Shown: positions 39,115 through 49,405 of the stretch, one piece after another
How positions within the stretch are numbered: the first letter of the stretch is position 1
How the letters are laid out: each line of letters opens with the position of its first letter
Assembly: GCA_045565995.1 (NCBI GenBank)
Contig: JBJLEF010000001.1
Coordinates: 558,001 to 622,000, forward strand
DNA length: 64,000 nt
Source of the DNA: UBA721 sp002705165
Lineage (GTDB): Bacteria; Planctomycetota; Planctomycetia; Pirellulales; Pirellulaceae
Direction of reading: 5' to 3'
The notes under the pieces: generated by a model
Database searches by the model: none
Told to the model about the DNA's origin: nothing
Seen by the model: the letters and a program-made list of their open reading frames with translations, nothing else
Position numbers and translations under genes: made by a program

Positions 39115-40794
39115 CTACGGTTCCTGCTTTGGAATCTGTTTGTCCTGATACTGAAGCGTCAGAAAGAGTAGAGCCATCGCACCGGCACGATCATTCCGAG
39201 ACTGCAGAGCTTCACGATCGTAATAAGCTCGCAAGTCAATCTGTTTACCCGTTCCGGTACATACGTTGTGGATTGCTCCCTCTGGTGCAATACGGCGTAA
39301 CGTAGCCAGTTCTGCCTTTTGCAGCGTTTGGCGATAGTCCTCCGCTACCAGAATACCGCCATTGACTGCAATTTTAATCGCCGCAGCAATCATGCATGTG
39401 GAGGTGAATTCCGGATAGCTCTCAGGGCGGTCAATCACCTGGTGCCAACTACCTGTGGGTCCCTGGTATGGCACCAGAGCTTCAATGTGTTTTACAAACC
39501 GCTGTTTACAGTCTTCCCAGCCTCTCGTATTTTGAGGCACCTGTACAAGACTCATCGCTGCGCCTAATGCCGCAAATCCGTTACCACGTCCCCAGGCAGC
39601 TGCATCCAGGGGAGAATGCTGATATAAGCCATTTTCCAGTTGGTTCATTTCAGAACATGCCTGAAGATGTGAGATACATGCGTTGAAATATTGTGACTTC
39701 CCAAGATTACCCGCGAGCGAAAGAATTGGCCCTCCCATAAAAACGGCGTCACTCATCTGGGAATGAAAGGGCATCATGCGATGACCAGCAAACTCCGTCT
39801 TATTGACATCATACAACCCAGCCACTTGCCAAACTCGTTCCCGGCAAGCCTGCTGATACTCCACGGGATAGAGGGGATGCATGAGATGGGTCACAAAAAC
39901 GAGATTACCAGCAATACCAGAACCGCTCTTGGGAAGATCTTTCTTTAATAGAGACTCCACCACTTTACGTGTTTCATCTCCATTTAAGGCATTCTCAAAA
40001 CCTAAATGGTGACACGTAATTTGTGACATGACGGCCAATGCCGGAATGTAGGACACGCTATCCATTTTGCGACCATATACATCCAGCAATTGCCCGATCG
40101 CCAATTTCGCGTCCATCGCACGAGTTTCAAAGTTTTGACGAGTGGCACTCTTACCTTGGGTGCGAGCTATCTCCGTAAGCGATTGAGCAGCCCGACTAAT
40201 GCTGTCTTCGTAACGCAAGACGACGGCTTCCAGGGGGACACCAACATGTTCGGAGGCTGCTGAAATGGCATCTAGCAGGGATTGTTGATCTGATTTTTCA
40301 TCGCCCGCATGCGTGAGGTGGTATTTGCGTAAGGCTGCCTCTTTATTGAACAACGCTTCGTAAGATGGTGATTGATCTAAGAAGACAATCGTATCTATCA
40401 GGTGATAGGCCGCCCAACCAACCAAATATTGGAATTCCGGGTTCGCTGTCGAACGATAAAAAGTTTTGAGTTCAGCCTTTGTGATCGCCTTGCCTTCGGA
40501 GTGGTCCGGATACAGATCCCGGCAAAAGGCAAAAAGACTCTCTTCTTTCGTTTCCAGTTTTCGCGCTAGGTGAGTCACATCATCGATCGTTTTATCACCA
40601 AATGCCCCACCGACCACCAATACTCGGGGCGTTCGATTTCCGACATCAAAAAATGCCGGCGAGGCTGTCAATGGAATACCATTTCCCTCACGAGTGACGC
40701 CCAGGAAGTAGTCCTCTCCTGCATTGGTTTTAAGCGTTGGTAATACCCCAATGACCAGGCTTAGCAGGAAGATTATTAGATTTCGAGGCTTCAT
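39115..40794 (-). CDS. Secreted GH88/GH105-like glycoside hydrolase
   Basis: 559 residues from ATG 40794, which begins a clean signal peptide (NLIIFLLSLVIGVLPTLKTNA); the open frame extends 20 codons further upstream. The C-terminal 280 residues look like the (alpha/alpha)6 barrel of unsaturated glucuronyl/rhamnogalacturonyl hydrolases: SQMSDAVFMGGPILSLAG, the AAAWGRGNGFAALG motif, GSWHQVIDRPESYPEFTSTC. The N-terminal 250 residues are a separate domain that opens with a YFLGVTREGNGIPL stretch and is unassigned. Likely role: hydrolysis of uronic-acid oligosaccharides. Confidence 0.72.
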   Translation of the reverse strand: MKPRNLIIFLLSLVIGVLPTLKTNAGEDYFLGVTREGNGIPLTASPAFFDVGNRTPRVLVVGGAFGDKTIDDVTHLARKLETKEESLFAFCRDLYPDHSEGKAITKAELKTFYRSTANPEFQYLVGWAAYHLIDTIVFLDQSPSYEALFNKEAALRKYHLTHAGDEKSDQQSLLDAISAASEHVGVPLEAVVLRYEDSISRAAQSLTEIARTQGKSATRQNFETRAMDAKLAIGQLLDVYGRKMDSVSYIPALAVMSQITCHHLGFENALNGDETRKVVESLLKKDLPKSGSGIAGNLVFVTHLMHPLYPVEYQQACRERVWQVAGLYDVNKTEFAGHRMMPFHSQMSDAVFMGGPILSLAGNLGKSQYFNACISHLQACSEMNQLENGLYQHSPLDAAAWGRGNGFAALGAAMSLVQVPQNTRGWEDCKQRFVKHIEALVPYQGPTGSWHQVIDRPESYPEFTSTCMIAAAIKIAVNGGILVAEDYRQTLQKAELATLRRIAPEGAIHNVCTGTGKQIDLRAYYDREALQSRNDRAGAMALLFLTLQYQDKQIPKQEP

Positions 40795-40963
40795 GGTTTC
40801 ACAGCATCCCAGAGTCTTGAAAATGATCGTGCTCAACCGGAGCTCGGACGGCAATTCGAACCCTCTGATTGTATCATTGTTGAGTTCAGGAGATGGAGAG
40901 TCTGGAAACTTAGGCCCAAAGCGTGCGTCTTCACACGTTACAACTCTCGTTCGGAAAGCCCCA

Positions 40964-43162
40964 TTAATCGTCCGTATAGATACGAGTGCTTTCCTCTTTG
41001 GTAACCGGAATATTCACGTCATCGGAAATCATTTGCACTCTGATAATCTGATCGCCGGCCCCCAAGGCCTTGGCTTTCACTCGGAACACAGCCTCCTGAT
41101 TCGGTGGTAGACGATCGAGAGGAGCAAACAGTGCATTCTGGCCTTCAATTCTCAGGTCACTTGGGCCGCCACCCTGAATCGCTCGTAAGCTTTCGGGAAA
41201 GGCTGTGAAAATCTGAACTCCAGTCGCCGTGCGGGTACCACGATTCACCACTTTAATCTCATAAGTAGTATCCGTTCCCACTTCAATTGGATCGGCCGTA
41301 TCTCTTACGCTGAATTCCAACTCAGGCACAGATTCGACACGGACAATATGATTGAAACTGTCCTTCAATCCTAAATCAGCAGTACCTTCAAGTACGATCT
41401 TCTGTTCACCCGGCTCGACAGCAACTGCAGTCAGTTTCACTGAATCACGAACATTTGGGGGCAACTCTTCCAACTTCCAAAATACAGCATGCTCTCGCGC
41501 ATCATACTCGCCAAAGTGATCGGTCGAAACAAACTTCAACCCTTTTGAAAGGAACGCGACGAGATTCACATTTTTAGCCGAGGCCGTGCCCGGATTCGCT
41601 ACATCAACGGCATAAATTGCTTCACGATCCAGATACCGTATCTTGGGACCTCGCAGTCCAACCTGCACATCAGGCGCTACAACTTCAATTTGCTGCAAAC
41701 TACGGTCCTCCATCTGACCATTACCCCGAACGGTCAATGTATTAAATACGACACCAGCAATCTTGGCTGTCAGCCTCAACGCAACTTGCTTTTGCTGGCC
41801 CGGCCGTAACGTACCAATCGGATACTCCAGCTCATTACCAGCCACATGTGCCAATTCAGCAGGAATATCTGCCTCTAGCACTACGCCGGTTGCATCTCCA
41901 CTTCCCGGATTAGAAACAGTCACATTGACCAGGAAACTTTCACCAATCAAAACCTTCTCCGGGAGCGATTGGTTGATATTCAATTGAGGCCGTGTGCTTA
42001 CGGTTCTGACGGACGCTAATGCTTCAAATGAGACACGGGCCACACTACCAATCTCACCTTCAGCAAGTGGGACTACCTTCATCGACACCGTCGCTTCGTC
42101 ACCTGGTTCAAGAGTTCCCAATGTCCACTGGATGGAGCCATCCGTTGCCTGAACAAATTCAGGATGCGCACTTTCAAGTCGAGCTCCCTTGGGAACAAAG
42201 TCTGTCACTCTAATCCCATGAGCTGAAACATTGCCTGTGTTTTTAATCTTGGTTGTAAAGACAGCCGAGCGATTAACCTGGACTTCAGCCGGAGCAACTT
42301 TTTCTACCGTTAGTGTTGGAGTCTGCTGCCCCTCTAACTGCAAACTCCCAGGCTGCTCTTCTGGAGGCCTCTGACTGATACCTGACAAATCTTCCTGAGT
42401 GAAGTTCTGGGAAGAATTATCTTCGAACGCGAATTCAGTGGCCGTATCTTCAGGTAACGGGAGTGGCTCCAAATTTGGCTCATCCGTTAAGCTCAATTGG
42501 GCAGGGGCCTCGAACTCAGCAGCGTTGGCAGCACTACCAGTCAAATCCACTGGTGCCGTCGGCTGTTCGGTAAAATCGGAGCTTAAATCAACCGGAGAAT
42601 CCGATATGGATAACTCGCTATTCTCTTCAAGCGGTGTTGTAAGCGTTGGGTCACCAGTCGTATCTGCAATTTGAAACTGAGTTGTTTCTTCACCATCAAA
42701 CGTCGGGACAACTGGTAAATCCGCCGGAAGTTCCGGAGCGTCCGAAATCGTGAACTGATCAGAATTCCCACCTTGGTCACCAATGATAAAGGAGTCACCA
42801 CCATCTTCCTGAACAGGTAGATTGGGCGCCGCAGCACCAAGCACGAATGCATCGTCACTACGATCGCCACCTACGGTTAAGGACGTGTCGTCAGACTCCT
42901 GGGGCGTTGTTCCGGAAACCGGGAACGCATCCGTTGTCATCGAAAGACGATCGAAATCTTCGGCGTTAGGAGGAGTGATATCCTCTCCGGTCAAAACAGC
43001 GTCCGGGTCTACCAATCCTACCATTTCGGAATCAGTGGCATTCACACCGGCTGTAGTGCCACTGCCTCCCAGAAACTTGGAATACACAACCCATCCGGAT
43101 CCTCCCAGCATACTAACGGCCAAAAGACCTGTCAGCGCGACGCGGCCAGCAGACGATTTCAT
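40964..43162 (-). CDS. DUF11-repeat surface/periplasmic protein
   Basis: 732 residues from ATG 43162, with GGGGGA about 8 nt upstream. An N-terminal membrane anchor (VALTGLLAVSMLGGSGWVVY) is followed by about 250 acidic, low-complexity residues. Four DUF11/CARDB-like beta domains follow at about 295-385, 395-495, 505-605 and 615-730, each with a phrase such as IKNTGNVSAHGIRVTDFVPK, VSNPGSGDATGVVLEADIP, VANPGTASAKNVNLVAFLSK or VVNRGTRTATGVQIFTAFPE. DUF11 domains are structural and occur in envelope proteins; planctomycete envelopes carry many of them. No catalytic residues are visible. Confidence 0.8.
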   Translation of the reverse strand: MKSSAGRVALTGLLAVSMLGGSGWVVYSKFLGGSGTTAGVNATDSEMVGLVDPDAVLTGEDITPPNAEDFDRLSMTTDAFPVSGTTPQESDDTSLTVGGDRSDDAFVLGAAAPNLPVQEDGGDSFIIGDQGGNSDQFTISDAPELPADLPVVPTFDGEETTQFQIADTTGDPTLTTPLEENSELSISDSPVDLSSDFTEQPTAPVDLTGSAANAAEFEAPAQLSLTDEPNLEPLPLPEDTATEFAFEDNSSQNFTQEDLSGISQRPPEEQPGSLQLEGQQTPTLTVEKVAPAEVQVNRSAVFTTKIKNTGNVSAHGIRVTDFVPKGARLESAHPEFVQATDGSIQWTLGTLEPGDEATVSMKVVPLAEGEIGSVARVSFEALASVRTVSTRPQLNINQSLPEKVLIGESFLVNVTVSNPGSGDATGVVLEADIPAELAHVAGNELEYPIGTLRPGQQKQVALRLTAKIAGVVFNTLTVRGNGQMEDRSLQQIEVVAPDVQVGLRGPKIRYLDREAIYAVDVANPGTASAKNVNLVAFLSKGLKFVSTDHFGEYDAREHAVFWKLEELPPNVRDSVKLTAVAVEPGEQKIVLEGTADLGLKDSFNHIVRVESVPELEFSVRDTADPIEVGTDTTYEIKVVNRGTRTATGVQIFTAFPESLRAIQGGGPSDLRIEGQNALFAPLDRLPPNQEAVFRVKAKALGAGDQIIRVQMISDDVNIPVTKEESTRIYTDD

Positions 43163-43283
43163 TTTGATTTCCCCCAAATCAGTTCGTTCATTGCATATAA
43201 ACGGAACAGGTTAACTTGGGATAGATAACAAAAATAGGGATCTGAGGGAATACCAATTGCTCGCGTTCACACTGCGATCCACG

Positions 43284-44327
43284 TCAGCGAACATTAATAA
43301 TGGTCGGTGCCAGGCAGAGGAATGGGATGATCAAAGAGACGATTCCTATCACCCAACGAACCGGACCCAGTTTGGCAGAATCATCTCGAGTTGGTGGATG
43401 CTCCAGGCCCATCGCCATGATCATGATGATCATTAAAATAAACATCATCGATTCCATATAAACCTGATAGGCAATCACCAATACCATTAAGACCCGGGCA
43501 ATCCAGTGAGCGGCTTTACCAAACAGACAATAGGTCACATGCCCTCCGTCGAGTTGCCCCATAGGTGCCATATTCAGACCAGTGACCACCAGTCCAAACC
43601 AACCAGCAACAAAGGTGGGGGTAAGTTGAGAAAAGACGACCATGTCAGGTGACTCGACACCTGGATGGCTCCACTCAAACATCAGTTTCACAAGAATCGG
43701 TAATTCTATTTCGAACGGGCCGTAAGCGGGTTCTGACAAATCGAGCGTACTCACACCATGCCACATGATTGGTAGGGCCAATACCAACCCGGCAATCGGC
43801 CCGGCCAAACCAACGTCAAATATCTGCCGGCGGTCCGCTTGTCGTCCATCCATAAGAATGACGGCTCCAAACGTACCGACCGGACTAATCGGACAGGGGA
43901 TGCAGTAGGGCAATGTGGATGGGATACGGTAAATCCGAGTTACAATGTAATGACCAAACTCGTGTAGCAGCAAGATTCCCATTGAGCAGAGCATATAAGT
44001 AATACCCTGATCCAAATTCTTTAAAATCGTTGCTCGCACTCCAATTTCATCAAACTGAGTTTCTCCGAACCCGGGAGGTAACCAGTAATACAAAGGCATA
44101 AAGTTTAAGGCTGCCACAAAAAAGACGCTCAGCAGAGTCAGTAGAAGCCAAATCAAGGGCTTCCATATTTTGGGCTTACTGAAGGAGGTTTTAGCGGGGG
44201 CGGGCGGCTCTACAGGGACTAGTTTTTGAGAACTATTTAACGTCTCCAACTCCATGGGTGGTATTTGCGCATTGTCCTCCGACAATTCAATGGCTGTTTG
44301 CGGTTCATTCGGATCAGGCAAGTCCAT
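43284..44327 (-). CDS. Site-2 protease family (M50) membrane metalloprotease
   Basis: 347 residues. The zinc site HEFGH is at 122-126 within a membrane segment (CSMGILLLHEFGHYIVTRIY), and the second ligand motif QLDGGH is at about 258-263 with Asp260. About six membrane segments and an N-terminal cytoplasmic tail of about 55 residues rich in Pro and Glu. The family cuts membrane-bound substrates such as anti-sigma factors. The substrate is unknown; this window contains one anti-sigma-like fusion protein, but 17 kb away. The EamA gene lies 10 bases upstream. Confidence 0.9.
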   Translation of the reverse strand: MDLPDPNEPQTAIELSEDNAQIPPMELETLNSSQKLVPVEPPAPAKTSFSKPKIWKPLIWLLLTLLSVFFVAALNFMPLYYWLPPGFGETQFDEIGVRATILKNLDQGITYMLCSMGILLLHEFGHYIVTRIYRIPSTLPYCIPCPISPVGTFGAVILMDGRQADRRQIFDVGLAGPIAGLVLALPIMWHGVSTLDLSEPAYGPFEIELPILVKLMFEWSHPGVESPDMVVFSQLTPTFVAGWFGLVVTGLNMAPMGQLDGGHVTYCLFGKAAHWIARVLMVLVIAYQVYMESMMFILMIIMIMAMGLEHPPTRDDSAKLGPVRWVIGIVSLIIPFLCLAPTIINVR

Positions 44328-44337
44328 ACTTTAGATT

Positions 44338-45282
44338 CTAATCTCTAGATTCTGACTGACGAGCAGTCTTTCGTTCGTTAAGAAATCGAATGACAAGTCC
44401 GACCAAAATAAAAACGGCACCAAAGACCGTACTTACGCTTGGACTCTCGTAACTCGAAAGGTGTCCCCAGGCTATATACACCCATATGGGGACGAGCATT
44501 GGTTCCAAAATAACAATTCCCGTCGCTTCGTGCCCGGGAATATGCTTTACACTTTTGGCAAATAACCAATAAGGCAACCCCATTTGCAACATTCCAAATG
44601 CAACCAAAGCAACCCACTGAATCACTTCGGAAGGGTAAATACCAACATGCAGCACAAAGGGGAGAAAAACAACACACGTTATCACATGATTGATTCCCAC
44701 GATCCAGGCCGCTTCGAAATCTCGCATCCAACGGAGCGATAGAACGACTAATGCGTAGGTAAAGCCAACAAGGATTTTGAGTGTCAGTCCCCAAACCGTA
44801 TCATTCTGAAACTGGGGGACGAGAATAACAAGGACTCCGATCATTTGAAAGAAAACCATCACCCAATCAGCCCAGCATGTTTTCTCTTTCAAAAACACCA
44901 CACCCAGCGTAATAATCCAAATTGGTGCCGTGTACTGAAGCCAGATAGCATTGGACGCTTCGTACCGTTCCATTACGGTCAGGTACGTGTAATTCATCGC
45001 CGCAAAAACCAGAGTGACTGGTATCAAACGCCAAGACCATTGTGGGCGACGCACCAGTGGCAGCAGGATAGCACAGGCAAATAGGGCTCGCCAAAATGCC
45101 AATACAAAACCTGGCCAACCTTCAAACCAGGGGGCCTTGGCAAAGAAGCCGTTGGTGCTCCACAAAACAGCCGCCAGAATAATCATCCAGCGGGCACGCA
45201 GCACATTGCCTCGAACATTCATGCCGCCCATAGATTCGGACGTGTCCTTTTGAAGATCTCGATGTTCGCTAGAGGAGTGCAC
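44338..45282 (-). CDS. EamA-family (DMT) transporter
   Basis: 314 residues with ten membrane segments in two EamA repeats (ARWMIILAAVLWSTNGFFAKA to GVLVILVPQF; then WGLTLKILVGFTYALVVLSL to FGAVFILVGLVIRFL). The start at 45282 is a GTG; later ATGs at codons 18 and 21 are possible. These proteins export metabolites or amino acids; the cargo cannot be told. It is 10 bases upstream of the M50 protease and possibly cotranscribed. Confidence 0.9.
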   Translation of the reverse strand: MHSSSEHRDLQKDTSESMGGMNVRGNVLRARWMIILAAVLWSTNGFFAKAPWFEGWPGFVLAFWRALFACAILLPLVRRPQWSWRLIPVTLVFAAMNYTYLTVMERYEASNAIWLQYTAPIWIITLGVVFLKEKTCWADWVMVFFQMIGVLVILVPQFQNDTVWGLTLKILVGFTYALVVLSLRWMRDFEAAWIVGINHVITCVVFLPFVLHVGIYPSEVIQWVALVAFGMLQMGLPYWLFAKSVKHIPGHEATGIVILEPMLVPIWVYIAWGHLSSYESPSVSTVFGAVFILVGLVIRFLNERKTARQSESRD

Positions 45283-45370
45283 GTCGGGGCTTTCCTGTCT
45301 TAAGACTCTGCTTCTTCACCGCGGCCGCTTGAACCGGTGATAGAGCAAAGGCCGGATGGCTGGAACTCAC

Positions 45371-46996
45371 CTAACGATCTTTCAGAATGGCGGCCGCTGC
45401 ATTGCGTCCACACGTCCCCATGACACCACCGCCTGGATGACTTGCTGCTCCGCACAGATACAGACCCGCGAGTGGAGTGCGATGATCAGCCCAGCCAGTT
45501 ACCGGCCGATTGAAGAACAACTGATTTGGAGACATGGCGCCCTGCATGATATTGCCGCCGGTAAGACCAAATTCCCGTTCCAAATCCAATGGACTTAATA
45601 CCTGACGATGCTCAATCGAGTCCGGAACATTTGGCGCATACCTTGCAAGCAGTTGAATACAACGATCAGCGAAATCTTCTTTAATGTCATCCCAATGTTT
45701 TCCTTCTGACAATGTATACGGTGCAAACTGCACAAAGATATTCATCAGGTGCTTACCTTCGGGAACAATCGTCGCGTCCACGCTGCTAGGAATAGTAATC
45801 TCAAGTACGGGCTCTGTGCTGGGCCAACCGGCCACAGCATCCGCATACGCTCGTTCGATATATCCCATTGTTGGGCTGATGTGAATCGTTCCATGATGCT
45901 GGGGACCAACACCGTCGGACTTCCTGCAGGTAAACTGAGGTATCTCGCTTAGCGCCAGATTAATCTTCATCGAAGCCGAACTGTAATCGATACGATTCAC
46001 TGCTCGCAGGAAATCCTCCGGAAGATCTCCTGCTTTAACAAAACGATTAAACGTCAGATTAGCATCCACACTTGAGGCAACGACGGGGGCTTCGATCAAT
46101 CGACCGTCTTCCAGCGTGACTCCCACGACCGCTCCCTCTTCAACCAGAACACGACGCACCTCCGACTCCCGATATATATCGACAGACAAACTCTGGCAAA
46201 CCGAAGCCAATGCATCGGAAAGAGATCCCATACCGCCCTGAACATAACCCCAAACACCACGCTCACCACCAGCTTTGCCCATCACATGATGCAGCAGAAC
46301 ATAGGCGGAGCCGGGAGCCGATAGCGATTGAAAACTCCCAATGATCGCGTCTGTCCCCAGTGTCGCCCGCAATACCTCGCTCTCAAAACGATTTTCCAAA
46401 ATAGGGCGCGCTGCCCCCATCAGCAGATCCATGGCATCCGGCAAATCGTCACCAAGCTCACTCAGTGCCTGATATAGTCCAACTAGTCGTGCTGAATCTT
46501 TCACTTTGGATGACAAACTTCGACTACGCCAGTTCCCGGAAAGAGGCAGCGGGGTGAAAGCTGGCTGCTGCATCAGAGGTTCAACAACCTCCGCAATCCG
46601 CTCAAGTTGCTGGCAGTAACGTGGATACTCTTCCGCGTCAGCCTGACTAAACTGAGCAATCTCCTTTTGATTCGCTGCCCTATCCGGCCCCAATGTCAGA
46701 CTGCGACCATCTAACAGCGGAGTAAATGACGAGGGGTTTCGACGAAGTATCTTCAGGCCATTTTCCGCGAGCCGCAAATCAGCCATGATCTGGGTTTCCA
46801 AGAGACTCACGACATAAGCCGCTGTCGAAACTTGATAGCCCGGCCACAATTCTTCCGTATTAGCACAACCACCAAGTACATGTCGACGCTCAAGAACACA
46901 AACTTTCTTACCAGCGCGAGCGAGATAGGCTGCCGTTACCAGGCCGTTATGTCCACCACCAATAATAATGGCGTCGTATCGATCAAAACCAGACAT
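45371..46996 (-). CDS. FAD-dependent oxidoreductase, phytoene-desaturase/PYROXD2-like
   Basis: 541 residues. N-terminal FAD site (AIIIGGGHNGLVTAAYLARAG, then VCVLERRHVLGG) and the C-terminal closing motif GLYLCGAASHPGGGVMGTCG with GRNAAAAIL. Length and the LYLCGAASHPGG motif fit the phytoene-dehydrogenase-related group near PYROXD2. No carotenoid genes are nearby, so a carotenoid role is not supported. It sits between ribosomal protein S1 and EamA on the minus strand. Confidence 0.88.
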   Translation of the reverse strand: MSGFDRYDAIIIGGGHNGLVTAAYLARAGKKVCVLERRHVLGGCANTEELWPGYQVSTAAYVVSLLETQIMADLRLAENGLKILRRNPSSFTPLLDGRSLTLGPDRAANQKEIAQFSQADAEEYPRYCQQLERIAEVVEPLMQQPAFTPLPLSGNWRSRSLSSKVKDSARLVGLYQALSELGDDLPDAMDLLMGAARPILENRFESEVLRATLGTDAIIGSFQSLSAPGSAYVLLHHVMGKAGGERGVWGYVQGGMGSLSDALASVCQSLSVDIYRESEVRRVLVEEGAVVGVTLEDGRLIEAPVVASSVDANLTFNRFVKAGDLPEDFLRAVNRIDYSSASMKINLALSEIPQFTCRKSDGVGPQHHGTIHISPTMGYIERAYADAVAGWPSTEPVLEITIPSSVDATIVPEGKHLMNIFVQFAPYTLSEGKHWDDIKEDFADRCIQLLARYAPNVPDSIEHRQVLSPLDLEREFGLTGGNIMQGAMSPNQLFFNRPVTGWADHRTPLAGLYLCGAASHPGGGVMGTCGRNAAAAILKDR

Positions 46997-47053
46997 TTAC
47001 ATTTACCACTTAATGAGGCAAATCTGCAGGCAACCCAACAAGGTTGGTACAAA

Positions 47054-48550
47054 TTACCACTTGAGCCCAAATTGTTCACCACCCGAAGAGCGATCACGCC
47101 CGCCTTTGAGAGGAGCATTTGAGCGTTTGACTGCCATCTCACGTGGGGGCAACTCTTCTGCGTCACCTCGCTTCGATTCTTTGGCCGGGGCTGCTGTAGT
47201 TTGCTTAATAGATAGTGCAATTCGTTGATTCTGCACATCAACGGACAAAACCTTGACCGAGACATCCTGCCCCTCACTCACTTCAGTACTCACTAGGTTG
47301 ACTCGGCGATGAGCCAATTCACTGATGTGAACTAGTCCTTCGATACCTGGAGCCAGCCTCACAAATGCACCAAAATCAGCAATTCGGGATACGGCCCCGG
47401 AAACCACTTCGCCCACTCGGAAACGCTCGTTAATACCTTCCCATGGGTGCGCCTGCATGGCTCGCAGTGAAAGACCGAGTTTGCCGGTTTCAGGGTTGAT
47501 CTTCTCCAGACGAACCTTGACCTTATCTCCTTCTTTCACCAGTTCACTTGGATGCTTCACCCGATCCCAACTCATCTGACTGATATGGATCAGACCATCA
47601 ATCCCTCCAATGTCCACGAAAGCACCGAAATCTTTAACGCTGCGAACGATCCCTTCGTGCACGGAACCTACTTCCAGTGAGCCCAGTTTCTGCTCACGTT
47701 GCTCAGCAGCTTCACGTTCCATGATGGATCGATGGCTTAAGACCAGATTGCGGCGTTCGGCACTCGCTTCGGTTACCACACACTGCAGTTTCTTGCCGAC
47801 ATATTCTTCAAAGTTTTCGACACGATAAGTCGAAATCTGGCTAGCCGGAATAAATCCGCGAATCGAATTTGCCTGACACTCCAGTCCGCCGACATTACTG
47901 CCAGTGATGGTTACATCAATGACCGCACCTTCCTGCAGGTCACTCCAATTAGCCACGGAGACCGCTGCCCCCGGCACTGTGACTTCGTAAATCTGGTCAT
48001 CCTCATTGAAACCCGTGACGATCACATCAATCTCAGAGCCCACTTCAGGAATCTCGGTAAAGACCTGCAGCGAAATAACACCTTCCGAAGCCGAACTCAA
48101 AGAGACAAACAAATGCTTGGCATCAATTCTAATCACCGTAGCCCGACGACGATCGTCTGTTTCAACCTGAGCCGCCGCGGCTGGTGTCGACTGCTCCATC
48201 AAATCATCAATACTCTCCCCTTCCAACGCCGCTGCAATCTCGTCTTCCAGATCCTGTGGCAGATTATCTCTCACAGAAGGAACTGGCACGGGACCTTTAT
48301 TAGAGACCGCTGCAGGAATGGCCGGAGCTTTACCCCCCACATGTGGCTTCGCTCCCCTAGGTTTGCCACCTTCGGCATTCTTTCGACGTGAGCCGATCTG
48401 AATCTTTTGTCCTGGAGGATTATCCTCAGCCGCATGTGTCGCAGCTTGAGCCTCAACAGCTCCCGAATCGTCCGGCCTGGGACTCTGTTGAACTGTTGAT
48501 TCTTCAGTTTGATTTTGTTCGGGCTGTGTGTTCGTTTCGTCTGGCATCAT
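47054..48550 (-). CDS. rpsA: 30S ribosomal protein S1-like, four S1 domains
   Basis: 498 residues. Residues 1-135 are low-complexity and disordered (EQNQTEESTVQQSPRPDDSG and on). Four S1 OB-fold domains follow at about 140-200, 210-285, 290-365 and 370-450; the last two are the best matches (VHEGIVRSVKDFGAFVDIGG; IDGLIHISQMSWDR; GAVSRIADFGAFVRLAPGIE). A basic C-terminal tail closes the protein. Four domains is fewer than the six of E. coli S1. It probably binds mRNA at the ribosome. A hairpin lies in the leader. Confidence 0.85.
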   Translation of the reverse strand: MMPDETNTQPEQNQTEESTVQQSPRPDDSGAVEAQAATHAAEDNPPGQKIQIGSRRKNAEGGKPRGAKPHVGGKAPAIPAAVSNKGPVPVPSVRDNLPQDLEDEIAAALEGESIDDLMEQSTPAAAAQVETDDRRRATVIRIDAKHLFVSLSSASEGVISLQVFTEIPEVGSEIDVIVTGFNEDDQIYEVTVPGAAVSVANWSDLQEGAVIDVTITGSNVGGLECQANSIRGFIPASQISTYRVENFEEYVGKKLQCVVTEASAERRNLVLSHRSIMEREAAEQREQKLGSLEVGSVHEGIVRSVKDFGAFVDIGGIDGLIHISQMSWDRVKHPSELVKEGDKVKVRLEKINPETGKLGLSLRAMQAHPWEGINERFRVGEVVSGAVSRIADFGAFVRLAPGIEGLVHISELAHRRVNLVSTEVSEGQDVSVKVLSVDVQNQRIALSIKQTTAAPAKESKRGDAEELPPREMAVKRSNAPLKGGRDRSSGGEQFGLKW

Positions 48551-48613
48551 GTCGACTATGTTTTAGTTCGGGTTCAGCTCGTTGGTGAGCTTTTATTAGG
48601 TTATTTAAAATCA

Positions 48614-48646
48614 CCTTAAGGCCTCCCAATAATGAAAGGCCTAAGG
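48614..48646 (-). promoter_or_regulatory. Hairpin in the rpsA leader
   Basis: Arms ccttaaggcct (48614-48624) and aggcctaagg (48637-48646) with one unpaired base, 64 bases or more upstream of the rpsA start. No T-run follows on the minus strand. S1 genes are known to be autoregulated through leader structure in E. coli; the link here is inference. Confidence 0.3.
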
Positions 48647-48815
48647 CCACACAGTAGTTTAGCAGTGGTATTCGGAAATGGGTAGTCAGCTAGATGTTTA
48701 CTTCATAAAGCGACGAAACAATTAGTCGGAAGATGTTGACTTAGTCCGGTGTACAACCGGAACATAGTAGAAGTCAGATCTCTTTCTCACATTTAAATAC
48801 GGAACCGCTTCTATC

Positions 48816-49385
48816 GTGACAGATTTTTCAGTTGCCAAATACGGGCCAGTCTTCGAATCACTTATTGATACTTCCCGAGTCGTGGCTATTGACGGCGGCT
48901 CAGTCAATCAGGACTTCTACAGCGCGCTTCAAGCTACCACCGTCAAGAATGCCTTTACGGATACTATTGTCGATGAAGATTTTGCTGCGAGTTGTATAGC
49001 AGGGGTTTGGCTATGGAATGACTTTCTGGATGAATCCCATACGATTAGTCAAGAGATTTACACAACCACCGGCAGCTTTTGGCATGGCATCATGCATCGA
49101 CGAGAATGTGATTACTCGAATGCCAAGTACTGGTTCCGCAAAGTTGGTGACCACCAAGTTTTTGATTCCCTGGCACAGCAAATGATCACATTAGCAGATG
49201 GCGAGGATAAGTATGGATTAATCAATAATGGAAGTTGGGATCCGTTTGCGTTTGTGGATTTGTGTCAGCAGGCCGGACACGAAGATTCACCTGTGCTTTC
49301 CTACTGCCAGGCTGTAACTCGCGTTGAATGGGAGTTGCTGTTTGACTATTGTTACAAGCGTGCCCTTGGAGAGCATGTTTCTTAA
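48816..49385 (+). CDS. Conserved-looking hypothetical protein
   Basis: 189 residues from a GTG at 48816; no ATG start precedes the conserved-looking N-terminus DFSVAKYGPVFESLID. It is soluble, with no signal or membrane segment, and rich in aromatic and acidic residues: LWNDFLDESHTISQEI, SFWHGIMHRRECDYSNAKYWFRKVGDH. The phrase HGIMHRREGDYSNAKYWFR-type recalls tetratricopeptide-like helical proteins of planctomycetes, but I do not recognise the family. It lies 20 bases upstream of the zinc-ribbon gene and may share its transcript. Confidence 0.75.
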   Translation: MTDFSVAKYGPVFESLIDTSRVVAIDGGSVNQDFYSALQATTVKNAFTDTIVDEDFAASCIAGVWLWNDFLDESHTISQEIYTTTGSFWHGIMHRRECDYSNAKYWFRKVGDHQVFDSLAQQMITLADGEDKYGLINNGSWDPFAFVDLCQQAGHEDSPVLSYCQAVTRVEWELLFDYCYKRALGEHVS

Positions 49386-49405
49386 ATTCAATTCGGGAAC
49401 CTAAA

